Of a stretch of 64,000 bases of DNA, positions 33,378 to 45,352 are shown piece by piece. Location: positions 25,878,334 to 25,942,333 of the forward strand of contig NC_084933.1 in NCBI RefSeq assembly GCF_958298935.1, given 5' to 3'. How positions within the stretch are numbered: position 1 is the stretch's first letter; each line of letters opens with the position of its first letter. Source of the stretch: Phragmites australis. Taxonomy: Eukaryota; Streptophyta; Magnoliopsida; Poales; Poaceae. A program made the translations under genes and the position numbers. Below the pieces are notes generated by a model that did no database searches, was not told the origin of the DNA, and saw only the letters and a program-made list of their open reading frames with translations.

Positions 33378-35708
33378 TCACATTGGTGGCAGCCATGTGA
33401 GGACGACGGGGCTCCGGACGATGTGGACGCCGTCGCTCCAGGAAAGTGCCCCGAACTCCGGTGTCTTCTGGGCAGCCTTGGTTCTCATTGTGACCTTGTA
33501 GTTTAGCTTCTGGTTTGAGCTTGTGAAGTGCAGGGTGCTCGGTTCAACGACAATGTCTGCGCCTTTGAACTCTGTGACCTTGACATGGTATGTTGAAGAC
33601 GGAGGGCCAACGTTCGTCACAGTGCGGTGCACCGCCAGCGCCGAAGAAGGCTGCTCTGCGAAGACGGCGGAGATGGCCGGATAGTTCAAGTCGCCCGCCG
33701 AACCGAAGGCGTGCTTGCATGTCATGTTCGAGTTCTTGGTAAAGGCCCTGAGCTGCATCGGCGTCAGGTTCTGCGTGCAGAGGAACTCCAGGTAGTCGCC
33801 CTGGCCGATGTCGTAGACCAGGCCGGGGTTGAGAGCTCGAAGGGGGTGTATGTGCCCAGCTCCGTGCTCGAACGGCGTGGACGCTTTGCCGGTGGCCGCA
33901 TCCTTCAGCGGCTGGTACGTGTTGTCGTGGACGTACGCCGTGGTCATCAGCGCGGACTTGATCTGCGCGGGGCTCCAGTCCGGGTGGCTGGCCTTGATCA
34001 ACGCGGCCACGCCGGCGACGTGCGGGCACGACATGGACGTCCCCGACAGGATGTTGAACCCGACGCGGCGTTGGTCGCTGGACAAGCTCGACGGGCTGGC
34101 ATCGCCGCTCCATGCGGCCAAGATATTCACGCCGGGGGCAACCACATCCGGCTTGAGGATCTCCAGGGTGAGGAAGTTTGGTCCTCGGGACGAGAACGCG
34201 GCGACCACCGGCGATGGCCGGATCCCAAGCTGGGTTCCAGCGAAGCTGAGCGTCGCGGTTGGTTTCTGAGCGGTCTTGCTGTACTTCTTCGCCGCAACGC
34301 CTTCGGACTCCCCGACGGCGACCGCCGGCAGGAGGTGGCTGTCGGCGACGAGCTCCTCGCCGTTTGCTGGAGTGTTGGCTAGTATCATACCGACGCCGCC
34401 GGCATTCTTGACAACCTGACCCTTCTGCACCCGAGGACTGATGCCGCGGTCGCAGATCACTATCTTTCCAGCAACTTCTCGGGGCTGCAGTGTTCCCTCG
34501 AGGCACAGAGACCTGGGGTCCGGGATGCTCGAGTTTCCCCCCATGTAGACCAACGGGTACTGCTCTTGGGATGAAAGATTTCGCCGGCCTTTGTAGAGTG
34601 AGACGCCGGTGATGTTTACTCGATTGCCCAGCGTCACCATGGCCGGGAAGTCTCGGTCCATGGTGCTGGCGCCCACCGTGGTTATCCACGGCGACAGGTT
34701 GGTGAGGCTTATCGGGTCTGGGCCGGCGTTGCCGGCTGAGCAAGCGACGAACACGCCCATCTGCATGGCACCGAATGACGCGATGGACAAGCTGTCGCGG
34801 TAGTAGGAGGAGGCGCCACCGCCGAGGGAGATGGAGAGCACGTCGACGCCGTCCGACACGGCGCGATCGACTGCCGCCAGGATGTCAGAGCTGAAGCAGC
34901 CGCCCGCCCAGCACACCTTGTACGCCGCGACGCGGGCGCGTGGCGCCATGCCACGCGCGACGCCGGTGGCGTAGCCGAACAGGTTGGCGTCCTGCACGGG
35001 CGCGCCCGCGGCGGTGGCCGCGGTGTGCGTGCCGTGCCCGTCCTGGTCCCGCGGGGACTTGAACTCGCTCGTCTCGTTGATGGGGCCCGACGAGGTCTCG
35101 TAACCGTTGTAGAAGATGCGCGCGCCGATGATCTTGCGGTTGCAGTTCGCCGCAGTGAAGCCGCGTCCGGTCTGGCACAGGCCTTTCCACTTGGACGGCA
35201 CGGGGCCGAGGCCCTTGTCGTTGAAGCTAGGGCTCTCGGGCCATATGCCGGTGTCGAGCACGCCGACGACGACGTCGTGGTCTGTGAGGCCGGCGGCCCA
35301 TATGCTGTTGCTGACCTCCGGGCTAATGCCCAGGAAGTCAGGGCTCCTGGTGGTGTGCAGGTGCAAGACAGTCTCCGGGAGCACGGTCACCACACCGTCC
35401 GCTTCGGCCATCCGCTCGGCTTCGTCCTCGTCGAGCCGAGCCGCGAAGCCATGGAAGGCCGTCTCGTAGTTGTAAACAATCCTCGCGTAAGGGTCATCCG
35501 TTTCAGTTTCCAGCCCCGCAGAGCTCACGGACTTCACAGTGGAGGCGTACCATTCGTGGTGGTAATCGAATGAGCTCGGCATCTCAGCCGAGGCCATCTG
35601 AACGATGTACGTCTTCGGAGCTGGCGAGCAAGCAGACAGGCTCGCCTGGACAAGCACGAGAGCTAGCCACAGGGAAAGAACCTTGCATCTTCTGCTGCTA
35701 AAATCCAT
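33378..35708 (-). CDS. Subtilisin-like serine protease (subtilase, SBT1 type)
   Basis: Single-exon gene of 776 residues, a normal subtilase length. A signal peptide covers about residues 1-26 (LSLWLALVLVQASLSACS). The I9 propeptide (TYIVQMAS to VLPETVLHLHTT) ends near TRSPDFLG. The catalytic triad is visible: Asp152 in LDTGIWPE, His225 in DGHGTHTA, Ser558 in GTSMSCPHVAG, with oxyanion Asn327 in CSAGNAGP. A protease-associated domain is inserted between Asn327 and Ser558, and a fibronectin-III-like C-terminal domain follows (YPAISAVF, RTVTNVGPPSSTYHVKV). Plant subtilases are secreted to the cell wall and process peptides and wall proteins. The start is the first Met and the signal peptide follows directly. 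All residues are intact and the high GC content is normal for grass genes. The long frames on the opposite strand are shadows. Confidence 0.96.
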   Translation of the reverse strand: MDFSSRRCKVLSLWLALVLVQASLSACSPAPKTYIVQMASAEMPSSFDYHHEWYASTVKSVSSAGLETETDDPYARIVYNYETAFHGFAARLDEDEAERMAEADGVVTVLPETVLHLHTTRSPDFLGISPEVSNSIWAAGLTDHDVVVGVLDTGIWPESPSFNDKGLGPVPSKWKGLCQTGRGFTAANCNRKIIGARIFYNGYETSSGPINETSEFKSPRDQDGHGTHTAATAAGAPVQDANLFGYATGVARGMAPRARVAAYKVCWAGGCFSSDILAAVDRAVSDGVDVLSISLGGGASSYYRDSLSIASFGAMQMGVFVACSAGNAGPDPISLTNLSPWITTVGASTMDRDFPAMVTLGNRVNITGVSLYKGRRNLSSQEQYPLVYMGGNSSIPDPRSLCLEGTLQPREVAGKIVICDRGISPRVQKGQVVKNAGGVGMILANTPANGEELVADSHLLPAVAVGESEGVAAKKYSKTAQKPTATLSFAGTQLGIRPSPVVAAFSSRGPNFLTLEILKPDVVAPGVNILAAWSGDASPSSLSSDQRRVGFNILSGTSMSCPHVAGVAALIKASHPDWSPAQIKSALMTTAYVHDNTYQPLKDAATGKASTPFEHGAGHIHPLRALNPGLVYDIGQGDYLEFLCTQNLTPMQLRAFTKNSNMTCKHAFGSAGDLNYPAISAVFAEQPSSALAVHRTVTNVGPPSSTYHVKVTEFKGADIVVEPSTLHFTSSNQKLNYKVTMRTKAAQKTPEFGALSWSDGVHIVRSPVVLTWLPPM

Positions 35709-36044
35709 GGAGGAAATCTAGGCTGAGATGGATGCAAAGAAATTCTAGGACAACAAGGTGGAGGATTCGGCTGCTTATGTATGCTCCAACTGTGGTGTCT
35801 CCTTGTGGAGTAGACAGAGGACTGAGAGGAGTGGGGAGCGGAGAGCGGTGGCTTCTGTTCGCATCGAAGTGAATTCATTCGGTTGCGCGGTGGGGTTTGT
35901 AAATTGCAAGGGCTGTTGTTAGGTGTGCCCATGACATTCTGCCATTACTTCTTGGAGATATTTTAGGTGGGCCATTGACCCTTGTGTGCTTCTACTACTA
36001 CCTTCCAGGTAGATCCAGAGAAAAGAGCCGTGTTAAAGCAGGTG
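35709..36044 (-). promoter_or_regulatory. Subtilase upstream region
   Basis: Holds the leader and promoter of the minus-strand subtilase. No gene is read here and no single core element stands out. Confidence 0.35.
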
Positions 36045-36383
36045 GAATTTTTAGATTTTTGTTATTTTTAAAAACTTTTCTTATGCATCGACCTATAGGA
36101 AAATAATGTTTAAAAATAGATTTTTTTTTTACGGCGTCATGACTATGATGTCGTTGTCAAATAGCGCAATATTATGATAATTATCGACGTGGTAGCTGTC
36201 ATATATGATCTTGCTAGTTCAATATAGAATATGTGAGCATATCAGCTACCACGACGTCTTACTATTTAACTACGACACCAAATGATATGGCGCGGTGCAA
36301 AAATGACTGTTTTTAGAAATTATTTTTGTAGAGATCTATTTTATATAATATGCTTTTTAAAAAGCGTAAAAATATAAAAATTC
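36045..36383. mobile_element. Foldback MITE
   Basis: Terminal gaatttttagattttt is mirrored by aaaatataaaaattc at the other end. Internally 'cgacgtggtagctg' (about 36184) is mirrored by 'cagctaccacgacg' (about 36244). The whole 339 bases fold on themselves. No coding capacity. Confidence 0.75.
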
Positions 36384-37404
36384 AACAAAGCTGTGAGTCC
36401 GAAGTATACTTCGTACCAGCCAGCCGAACGGCACATCAGAGGACGGTGCTTATGGGGTAAAACGCATTGAATCGTCTTCGTAGACGGTTGCTCGGTTCGT
36501 GATAGCAATTCATGCGCTGCAGTAGATGTTTACTGTGCTACTGTTACCGCCGGTGACGATACGTACTAATGGCAGCGAGTACGGTTTCAAATGGAGTACG
36601 AATGGATTGTACGACGAATACGGCAATCTGAGACGAGTGAAGGTGTTGCTGCCTGCAGAGAAATGCTGCCTTCTTGAGCTTCTAGAAAGACAAGCCACGG
36701 CATGGCCTCTTTTCAGAGGGGGGGGGGGGGAGCATCAACGTTGCATGAAAATGCTGGTTAACTCCTGATTGGACGATACGGGCGAATAAACTGAGGATGA
36801 ACTCATAAGAAAGTTTGAAGCACCACATGAACAAAAGGGACATAACAGACTATTGTGTCTATGATTGAGTACGTCACAACCTATGTTCCTGATGAGTAGT
36901 ATGTTCCTGTCTCTGTGACATAACCTAGCAGGGCGATGTCACACTCTGATCTTGGCCAAACCATGATCGTCCATCTTCAGGCCCCTAACTCCGTGATTTA
37001 ATATACAGAAGATTATTGCAGATCAGTCGTTCCTTTTTGCATTTCTGCAATGTAGTATGAGTAGAGCCTTCCTATTCTTGAAACCTACAGAACCTGAAGA
37101 CGGTCAATAATACTTGGCTAAGATGGACCAAAGATAGATCCTTGGACAATGCACATCTATGTGCCAGAGCGACAGATCTCAGACGCTCTTCTATGGTACT
37201 TGATGCCACAGACTCGCGAGCCAGAGTGCCGCTCAAAACTATCAGGCGATTATTGGTTGGTCAGAAAGAATAATACTAAGACGTGTACTTTAACCGAAGC
37301 GAATAGTAGTTTGAGTTGCAGCGTCAGTCAATAATCTATATGGAACCTGACCTTTTCAAACTTGTTTTACAGTTGCAAAGGTGTCTGGTGAAGGTTGGGG
37401 GATT
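36384..37404. other. Intergenic gap
   Basis: No recognisable gene. Contains a G-run at about 36719-36731. Short frames only. Confidence 0.3.
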
Positions 37405-37636
37405 ATTCGTTTTCGCAGACTGTTATAGGGGGGAACATTGACTCTTTGGCAACAGCTACAATTGGAATGCATAGAAGTTCGGATAACTGAAGATAGGGAC
37501 AAACTTTGTTTGAATATAACACAAAGTAAACAGTTTTCAGTGAAATATTTCTATGTAGCTTTGAAAACTAGTCAAACTCGGTTTCCACACAGGTTCTTGT
37601 GGAAATCAAAGCTACCCCTCAAGATCAAAATTTCCA
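37405..37636 (+). pseudogene. LINE reverse-transcriptase ORF fragment (zf-RVT region)
   Basis: Reads LWQQLQ, then DRDKLCLNITQSKQFSVKYFY, then FPHRFLWKSKLPLKIKI, the zinc-binding region that follows reverse transcriptase in plant LINE ORF2. It is cut at 37636 by the Helitron-like element. The sequence right after that element (tttctagagaaataaaagtcc) looks like the next LINE codons. A further downstream piece of the same ORF region lies at 41605-42015. Confidence 0.8.
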
Positions 37637-38485
37637 TCTATCTATCTATCTATTATACTATTATTTGAAGAGAAAAAAGAGCCACCATATTCACTCTCAA
37701 TGTCGTAAAATTAACACTTATTATTATGAACATCTAGAGGTGTAGATTAAATTAAAGAGCTTATATCAAATACGATTAATAAATAGTTAAATTTGAAAAC
37801 CAAAGAGCTCATATAAAATACAATTAATAAATACCTAAATTCGGAATTAAAAATTATGGAAAATTTTGTAATTTGATTTCCATATGATTTGTAAAGCAAA
37901 GTATCTAAATAAATACTCCAAATAAAATAAATTAATAATAATTAAAATTAGGGTTAAAATAGAAAAATAAGGATCTATATCAAACATAGTCTTATAAAAA
38001 ATAAAATTATTATAAAAATCAAATACCTAAATAAAGAGTCAATGTAAAATAAAATTGATCAATAGCTAAAATTTATAATAAAAAATAATGCTTTTTTTCA
38101 AAATTCTTACTAAGTTAATAGACTAAGAAGCGATGTGTAACTCAAGTTCATCACAAGCAGTCAATAGGTGAGGCTCAACACGCAGACGAGGCAAATAAAT
38201 TATGATTTTGGTTGGGCTGCCTACACCTGATGCACGATTTTGATAGTTGACTAAAACATATACAAATCGAACCAATACATATATACGATTCAGATATAAA
38301 TTTGGAGCATAAATAATATTCTTTTCTACTATTATATTTTTTTTATTTCTTCTTCTAATTTTATGTTTTGTAACTAAATGATATTAAACTCATAAAAAAC
38401 TAAAGAGATTAATTTTTAATCAAAGATTATCTGATAAAATATTACAACAATATTAGCCACATTATCAGTGTGTACCACTTGCTAG
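37637..38485 (+). mobile_element. Helitron-like non-autonomous element (copy A)
   Basis: It starts TCTATCTATC after an A and ends ...CCACTTGCTAG before a T, the 5'-TC and 3'-CTAG ends and A/T insertion expected of Helitrons. A short stem (AGTG...CACT) lies just before the end. The 849-base body is AT-rich with no protein. A second copy in reverse orientation at 45353-46157 shares both ends and the body, and shorter relatives occur at 41455-41604 and 54540-54720. Confidence 0.7.
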
Positions 38486-41454
38486 TTTCTAGAGAAATAA
38501 AAGTCCACATGGACTTGTGAGACGTATGCTTTATCTTAACCGCCATCTATCTCATTTGACATTTGGGAGCGACTATATTCCAACAGTGTATGCTATAAGC
38601 TTGTTATCCGCACACACAAAAAAGGAATGACGCGCTCCACAAAAAAAACTATTTTTCCCATGCCAGGCTCACCTGAGAGACCTGCTTACCCACCTGACAG
38701 CCTCACTTAGTTGTTGTAATATTTGCGATATAATGAGCATATATATATATATATCCCAGATAACAAATAAAATGAGCAGAATGAACCTCTGAGCAAATAC
38801 AAAAATATAGCAATAAGTTCTGTCATACTGAAATAACAGAACCTAATAAAATTGCATCTGAAACTGAACTGGACTGGATGCATTATTGCAATGGCTCTCA
38901 GATTATTATTATCAAGTGGCCTCAAATCTTTAAAGATTTGTACCATAACTGATCTAGACAGTATATCATCGATTAAATTAGAACATGAGATCACACCTAG
39001 ATAGTATTCTTGATCTACTAAGCTCTGAAAATTACATACACTTGGGCAAAAGAACAATACCAGAATGACCTGATAACAGAACCAAATATAAACAAAAGGT
39101 TCCTCAACAGCATAAGCCATAGGCGCATGGAACATACAGAAACAGATATGAATCCATGTTATGCTGTGATCTAAAGCACGATCATAAAAGCTCATATCAC
39201 AGAACAGAACATACTAGGATGTTCCTGCCCAAGTGTATCTATCAAGACAGTGACAATAATTGAACAAATCAAGATCTAAAGACAGATAGTGATCTTGACA
39301 ATCAAACTCAAAACATATCACTGCAAATGATTTAAGCAGAGCTTCAAGAATACATCTATTGTACTCAACATTCTAATTTAATCTCATCTAACTAAATCAT
39401 CACAGAGCATGGTTTATATAGGCATCCAACAGTTCAGATCTGAGAGAAAAACTCACAGGGAGAATGATGCAATCGAATCGGTCACAGAGGATAAGCACGG
39501 CGAGGGAGCCGCTGCCCCAGAAATCCAATTCGCCGACGTAGACGCCGACGTGAAAGACGGAGGTACAAATCCTCACCGCACCGCGGACGGCGCGTGCGGG
39601 CGAGCCTTGACAGTCGCAGCACCAGAGAGCACCAAAACAAGGAACTCACTCACTAATTCCTTCCTGTATCACTATCATCAACATTCAATCCAAGCTTCAC
39701 TCGGATTGTGCTCGGGAGATGATTCCCAGGACCAAAGAGGTGAACCAGTGAGAGAGAACAGGGTATGGAGGGGAAAAACTCATCTGCGCAGAGGAGTTCA
39801 GCGCCTCTTTAAAGTAGCGACAGCCATGGTGCCTTCCAGCCCTCGTTCCCGAAGGAACCGGAGGCAGTTGCGCCCTTCCACCGCCACTGCCGAGCAGCCG
39901 CCAGCTCTCTCCATCGTGCGCCCCCAACTTCCAGGGATGCCGAATGAGCTAGAAGCCCTAGCCATCTCCCTTTAGCAGGCCATTCACAGATCTCGGTCCA
40001 AATGGATAAAGAAAGCCCGCCGGACAAAGCACAATGAGCCCATAAAGGAATATTAAAATTTTCAAGTAAATACAACATTAGTCACTTGCCCTTCCCCCAC
40101 GTGCGGCCTCCCGTGGACCTGAATGGGACAAAAACGCGCTAAGGCGCCGCTAGGGTTCCGGTGAAAAAGCAAAAAAATCTCCATTAGGGTAGCACATAAA
40201 GTAACACGAAATTATTTGAAGATCAGGTATGCTTTAGTAGCTATGTTTTCCTAAATTTTGTGATCAGCTTTACATCATTTTTGCACAAAAAAAAGGAACA
40301 CACACTCTTCATCCAACGAAAAAGCATCTTACACTAAAATTTGTATGAATTTCCACCTACAAAATTCTACATGTTTACTTCCTAAAGGAAGATTTATCCT
40401 GTATGATTCAAATTATATCATAACTTGCCTGCACCTTGAAAAAAAGAGCACACAAACTTGCTTTTCTGTACGTTTGCTTCTCTGAACCAAAAATATTTGA
40501 ACAGTCAAAGATCTCCCACCGCCGGCGGCGTGCGATGCGACACGCATCCTCCAGCTCCCGCCCGTGTCACGTACAGCATTCTGTGTTTGGTCACCGTTGG
40601 CGAGGGAAAATCTGCGATTCTGCGACATTCCTAATCTTTTTGCCGGCCGTCAATCCTCGTACGTGCAGAGTGCCCCGTCCTTTTCCGCTGGCTGTTAGGT
40701 TGTCCCATTATCTTACTGGATTGTGTAGGTTTCTTGTGGTGGTTGCGAGCTGTGACGGCGTCGTCGAGTTTGGCCGCGGCATCGATGCCCGATCGCCTCT
40801 GTCGAGCTCGTTTCTTCAAAGTTCGAGCTCGCAACGAATGTCAGCTAACAGGAAATGGCTGATAGCCAAAAAGGATGTGATGTTCACGACCGTTGTTCCT
40901 TTGTTACCGCAAAAGCATCTCTATTCTCCTGGACTGGAATGAGTCCTGTGAATTATCTCGTCTCTCCGGCCGGCAACTAAGAGAGCCACGATCTTCCATC
41001 ATCTTTAAATACCTCTTCTCTTCTCTGACCCAAGAGCAGGCATTCTCAAGTTCAAAAAATTCTAGGATATTTTTTTATGAGATACTATAATTTACATACA
41101 ACCTACTTTAAATGGTTTGACCCAAAACATCTGAGCCAAAATTAACTAAAAATTCTTCAAAGTTACAACCTTTCGTAACTTACTCTAATTTTTAAGGTCT
41201 CAATTTAAATCCTAAAATCTAGAGAAAATCACTAATATTCTTCATATGCTACGGACAAATTTTTAAAATTATTTTCAGCCCTATATTGCATAGTAAATTT
41301 GTGAGTTCCTTCACAATACATCACTTATTATTGAATTTAACAATTCCAGTTTAATTTTAAACGCATTTAATTACTTGCTCAAAACTTTAATTATGATGTC
41401 AATTATGCTCATAAACATTTAATGGCATGTTTAAGAATTTTGGGATGTCACATG
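38486..41454. other. Repeat-like gap between LINE pieces
   Basis: Includes a short (AT)n at about 38739-38755. 38700-40110 reads on the minus strand like the leader and first intron of a transcript or a copia-type LTR region. The plus-strand frame 39409-39975 has no recognisable domain. 40440-41050 is mixed composition without a gene. None of this can be named safely. Confidence 0.3.
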
Positions 41455-41604
41455 TCTATATTAAACCAAAGAGCCTATATTAAATATGATTAATAAAAAA
41501 TAGCTAAATTCATAAACCAAAGAGTTCATATCAAATACAATTAATATATTCCTAAATATGGAATTAAAAATTATAGAAAATCAGCAACTTGATTCTCATA
41601 CGGT
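41455..41604 (+). mobile_element. Helitron-like fragment (copy B)
   Basis: 'ccaaagagcctatattaaatatgattaataaa' and following bases match the early body of copy A (agagcttatatcaaatacgattaataaa...). Both ends are missing. It directly abuts the resumed LINE sequence. Confidence 0.6.
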
Positions 41605-42015
41605 TTGGGAAGCATATCATTTTTGTTGGGGAGAAGAGACGGTAGATATTTTTGTTTTTTAGTGTCCGCTAGCATAATACATTTGGGTTGTATTGTAATG
41701 TGCATTTGGTTTAAGAAGTGTGGCCTAACTCTGTACAACAGTTATTTGAGGACTGGTTGGATAGGTTTCGGAAGAAAAATATGATGTTAGTAGTTGTCGG
41801 TTGTGCTGCAGTGGTTTGGTAAATATGGAAAACTGAAATCAGACGTGCTTTGATCAAAAGCTACCGTGGGACCCTACTGAGGTTGTGTACTCAGTTTGTT
41901 ACCAGATTGATCTTTGGGCTACTTTGCAAAAAACAGAAAACCAAGCACAGATGAAAGAAGGGGTGGCAAGAATCCGTAACATCATGGTGGAGATGCGCGG
42001 CAATCCAAGCTAGTG
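41605..42015 (+). pseudogene. LINE ORF2 C-terminal fragment
   Basis: With stops and frame slips it reads EETVD.F.F.CPLA..IWVVL.CAFGL, then VVGCAAVVW.IWKT, then DQKLPWDPTEVVYSVCYQIDLWATLQ, the typical end of plant LINE ORF2. It is on the same strand as, and corresponds to the region downstream of, the fragment at 37405-37636. The two are probably one insertion torn apart by later elements. Confidence 0.75.
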
Positions 42016-45000
42016 GAATGGCGGCCGGCGGCCCCAAAACGCTCGGGGAAGAAAATTATATGAGAACTTCTGCAGAAAGGTCTCTGTAAGATCCTGATCT
42101 ACGCCGTTTGTTCTGGATCCAACGGTCTGATTGAATATATGTGAGAGAAGTACAAGACACGTATCACGCAGAGATAAGGATCTTTCTGTGAAACCCGATC
42201 TCACATAATTTCTTTCCAACGTTCGGTGCCTGAAGACATAGGAAAAGATCCTAAGCTCCAGCAAAACCTAAAAAGCATGCCGTACCACTGTAGCAGTACA
42301 TATGCCGCTTTTGCTGCCATTGCCGTCCTCCAACAGAAGCGGTCTCCACCGCTACAAATTTGAAGCACAACAGTGATATGGCAACAACGGCAACAAATTT
42401 ATTGCTCTTACCTCCCTCTCAATACTGTTTATAGAGGGTTATTACATGTTTAAAAGGGGAAGAATAATAATAGAATATATGAAATAAGATAACAGTTAGA
42501 GATAAAAATAAAAATAATTAATAATATTAGAATGCTGTAATAGTATCATAGAGAATAAATTTTTAAGTAGTTATTAAGATAACTTAAGTCCATATGAGAA
42601 TCAGTTTGGATGATCAAAAGCCTTGAAAGTGCTATGTCTATTTGGAAAAGCAACGTATTAGATTCGCATTTTTCTTTAGTATGTGATGGTCAGCAGCGCT
42701 CCAGACTTTCTCTGGCTTTTACATTTGTTATCCTTTTTACGTTGGTCTTTTAGACAAGATCTTTTAATGCTTTATAAGGTGGTTTCGCTAATCGAGGTCG
42801 GGGGCTTTCCCATATCTAAAAATAGTCTATATGGGTATCAGAGAATTCACAAAACTGGTACTAAGTATCACATGCCCGTACGGCCGTATCAAACAAACGC
42901 CGGGTTTGGCTAGCCTACCACCCTACGCATCTCTGCCGTTGTCCTTAGGACTTATCCCTTGAGCGAATCACGGAGGACGCAGCGGCACTGCCCCCCGGCT
43001 CAACCCGCTGGACAAGAGAGAGCATCCGAAGCACCGCTTTACTGTGATCGGTACGCACTCGTGGTCGTGGCAGGCGACGCAGCGGATGCGCACGACCAAG
43101 CGGCCGACGTGGCGGCTCGGAACCCGAGCCGCGCCGTGCGCGCACGCTCTCCGCTCGTCTTTTCGCGTCCGGACGTTACCGGGCGGGGACGGGTGGTAAA
43201 CCCAAGGCCGATGACACACAGCGGGCGCAGAGCACACAGGACGCCTCTCCCGGTTTGGGCCATGTACGCGTCGGCTCTGCCACGCTGAATCGATGATGGT
43301 CGCTTCTCCAGCTCAGGGCACGTGATGTTGTCTGGTGTTGTAGGAGTACCACCATAGTCAGTACGGACGGCATGACCGCCAAAAGATGTAGCCCGGGGAT
43401 AAGGATTAAGGAGACGGAGAAACCCCAAAGCAAAAATATCCTCATCAACGGTAGCGCCGAGTGCGCCAACAGTAGCAAAACAACTCAATTCTTGGATGCG
43501 CTGCTGTCTTGTCATTCTCTGGGAATGATAGGGACGAGAGGAAATGAAGGAGAGTTACTGCTACTGTCAGTGACCGTTAAGGCCATACGAGCTACAGCGT
43601 CCCGTCGAGTTACAGCAGCAAAATTAACTTGCACTGAACTGAAAGGTACGCAAAATTCAGAACTGAGCACATACACTCTCTCTCCACCCAAGTCAATATC
43701 AATTCAGTAGACTCCATTATTTGTGCACTATCAATGTGCTCATGCCCATAAGCGCAACGTCAGAAGATGGCATCACAACACTAAAAACGCTTCCTGCCCT
43801 TGGTATGGCGAGGGGCATGCATGGGCCGCGCTTCATCCGCGCTGGGTCCGCCGGTGCACATGTGTAGCCTGCCCGCATTGTCCCCTCCGGCCGCTTTGCG
43901 CCAGTGACACGGTACTCAGATCCCGGATTCAATGGTACAGCTTAAAGGCGCCACCGCAGCGACCGGATACCTTTAAATGCGACCGCCTAGCTTGACGATC
44001 AGGCTTGCACCTTGCAGCTCCGCCGATTCATCGAGTACAGGGATCGTCTGCAGTAATGCAGAGACCATCAGTATTCTGCGAGTGCACCAACAATAGTATG
44101 CGGTAAAAAGAAGCGAACAAAAAATTGTTCTCGCGTACTGTGGCTGTGCGGTCCTGTTCATCAGTGCTGTACAGATTCATCTGAGCCGTTCAGGTAAGAT
44201 AAGAGGGTCAAACGAGGGGCAGCTACTGCAGAGGATCCCGGTCTATTCATTGATGAGCGCACAGTGCAGCGTGCGGGCGAGCTAGGGAGTGAAGCGCGGC
44301 CAAGTGCGCAGCTCATCCGGTACGGCGTCAGAACGACACGTTTCGGCCCCGGCGCCGAGAGGCCGAGCCCTGCAGAGCGTTGAGTATGACGAGGGGTTGG
44401 TGAACGTTGGTTGTGTCCGGCCAGTGAGAGTTCCAGCTCCGTCTCCGATATCCGGTGCTCGGTGAGCAAGATTTACAAATGCGATCGAGCACTAAAAACC
44501 GACCCAGCGTATTCTTTGAAAATCGGAGAATTCAGCCAAAATTAGAAGAATTTGGTCAAAATACGGTCGAATTCAATCGAATTTCGTTAAATTTTGATTT
44601 GAACTTAACCGAAAACCGGTTGATTTATGAATACAAACTGCAACAAATTAGTCGGTAACCACGTATTTCGAGCGTTTACCGACATATTGATGAACCCTGT
44701 GGGTGAGTCCAATTCACGGAACATAGCATCCGGGTCTCATCCAGTGTCGGGTGTCAGCTTCATCCAGGGACTCTTTGTTTCTTTCCGTTGAGTAGCGAGC
44801 GTTAGCACGCCAACTACTTGTGTTAGGGAAGCTAGGAGATTTGATAATTTGCCACTGAATAATTTAACATGTTTATAACATGTGTATTTAAGTTCTACAT
44901 ATTATTTTCATAAAAAATGATATATTAAAGATTAAACAGTTATTCAATGGTATGTCGTGAGTTTATTCAACGAAGCCCGTAGTTGGCCCATTGCGATAGC

Positions 45001-45352
45001 CCTCTTAGCACAGATGGGTGTACTTCGCTTCCCACTCAACGGACTTGCGCCAATCAACTCATGGATGAGTTAGGACCGGCCCGTTAGTTTTCTCGAGGGA
45101 AAAGCCCATGGGTTTCTCTGCTCTTCTTTCCCTTTCTTCTTTCTTCCGGTTTTTGTCGAGGATTTTTTAAGTTGTTAGAGGGATTACAGCCATTAGTAAG
45201 AAAATCTGATAGTACTAAAAATTCGTTACGTTGAGCAATTTACACATACGAACACTCCATAATTGCATCGCGCGTAGAAGCGCTGCAATGTTAGCTCCTC
45301 TATGCACGTAACCATTTCTTAGCTCTTGGTACTTCCGTAAAAATTGTCAAAA
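42016..45352. other. Intergenic gap, no gene recognised
   Basis: 42950-44470 is GC-richer with overlapping frames on both strands, but none has a known domain or a convincing codon pattern. It could hold a decayed gene or promoter-like sequence. 44480-44660 is a low-complexity AAAT/CGAAT-rich stretch. The rest is AT-rich. Confidence 0.3.

Noticed and set aside
33544..35573. Long open frames on both strands through the subtilase (up to 399 residues)
   Set aside because: They are shadow frames of a GC-rich coding sequence; only the 776-residue minus frame has family motifs.
38707..39195. 162-residue minus-strand frame rich in Phe, Cys and Ile
   Set aside because: The composition is that of AT-rich non-coding DNA and there is no recognisable family.
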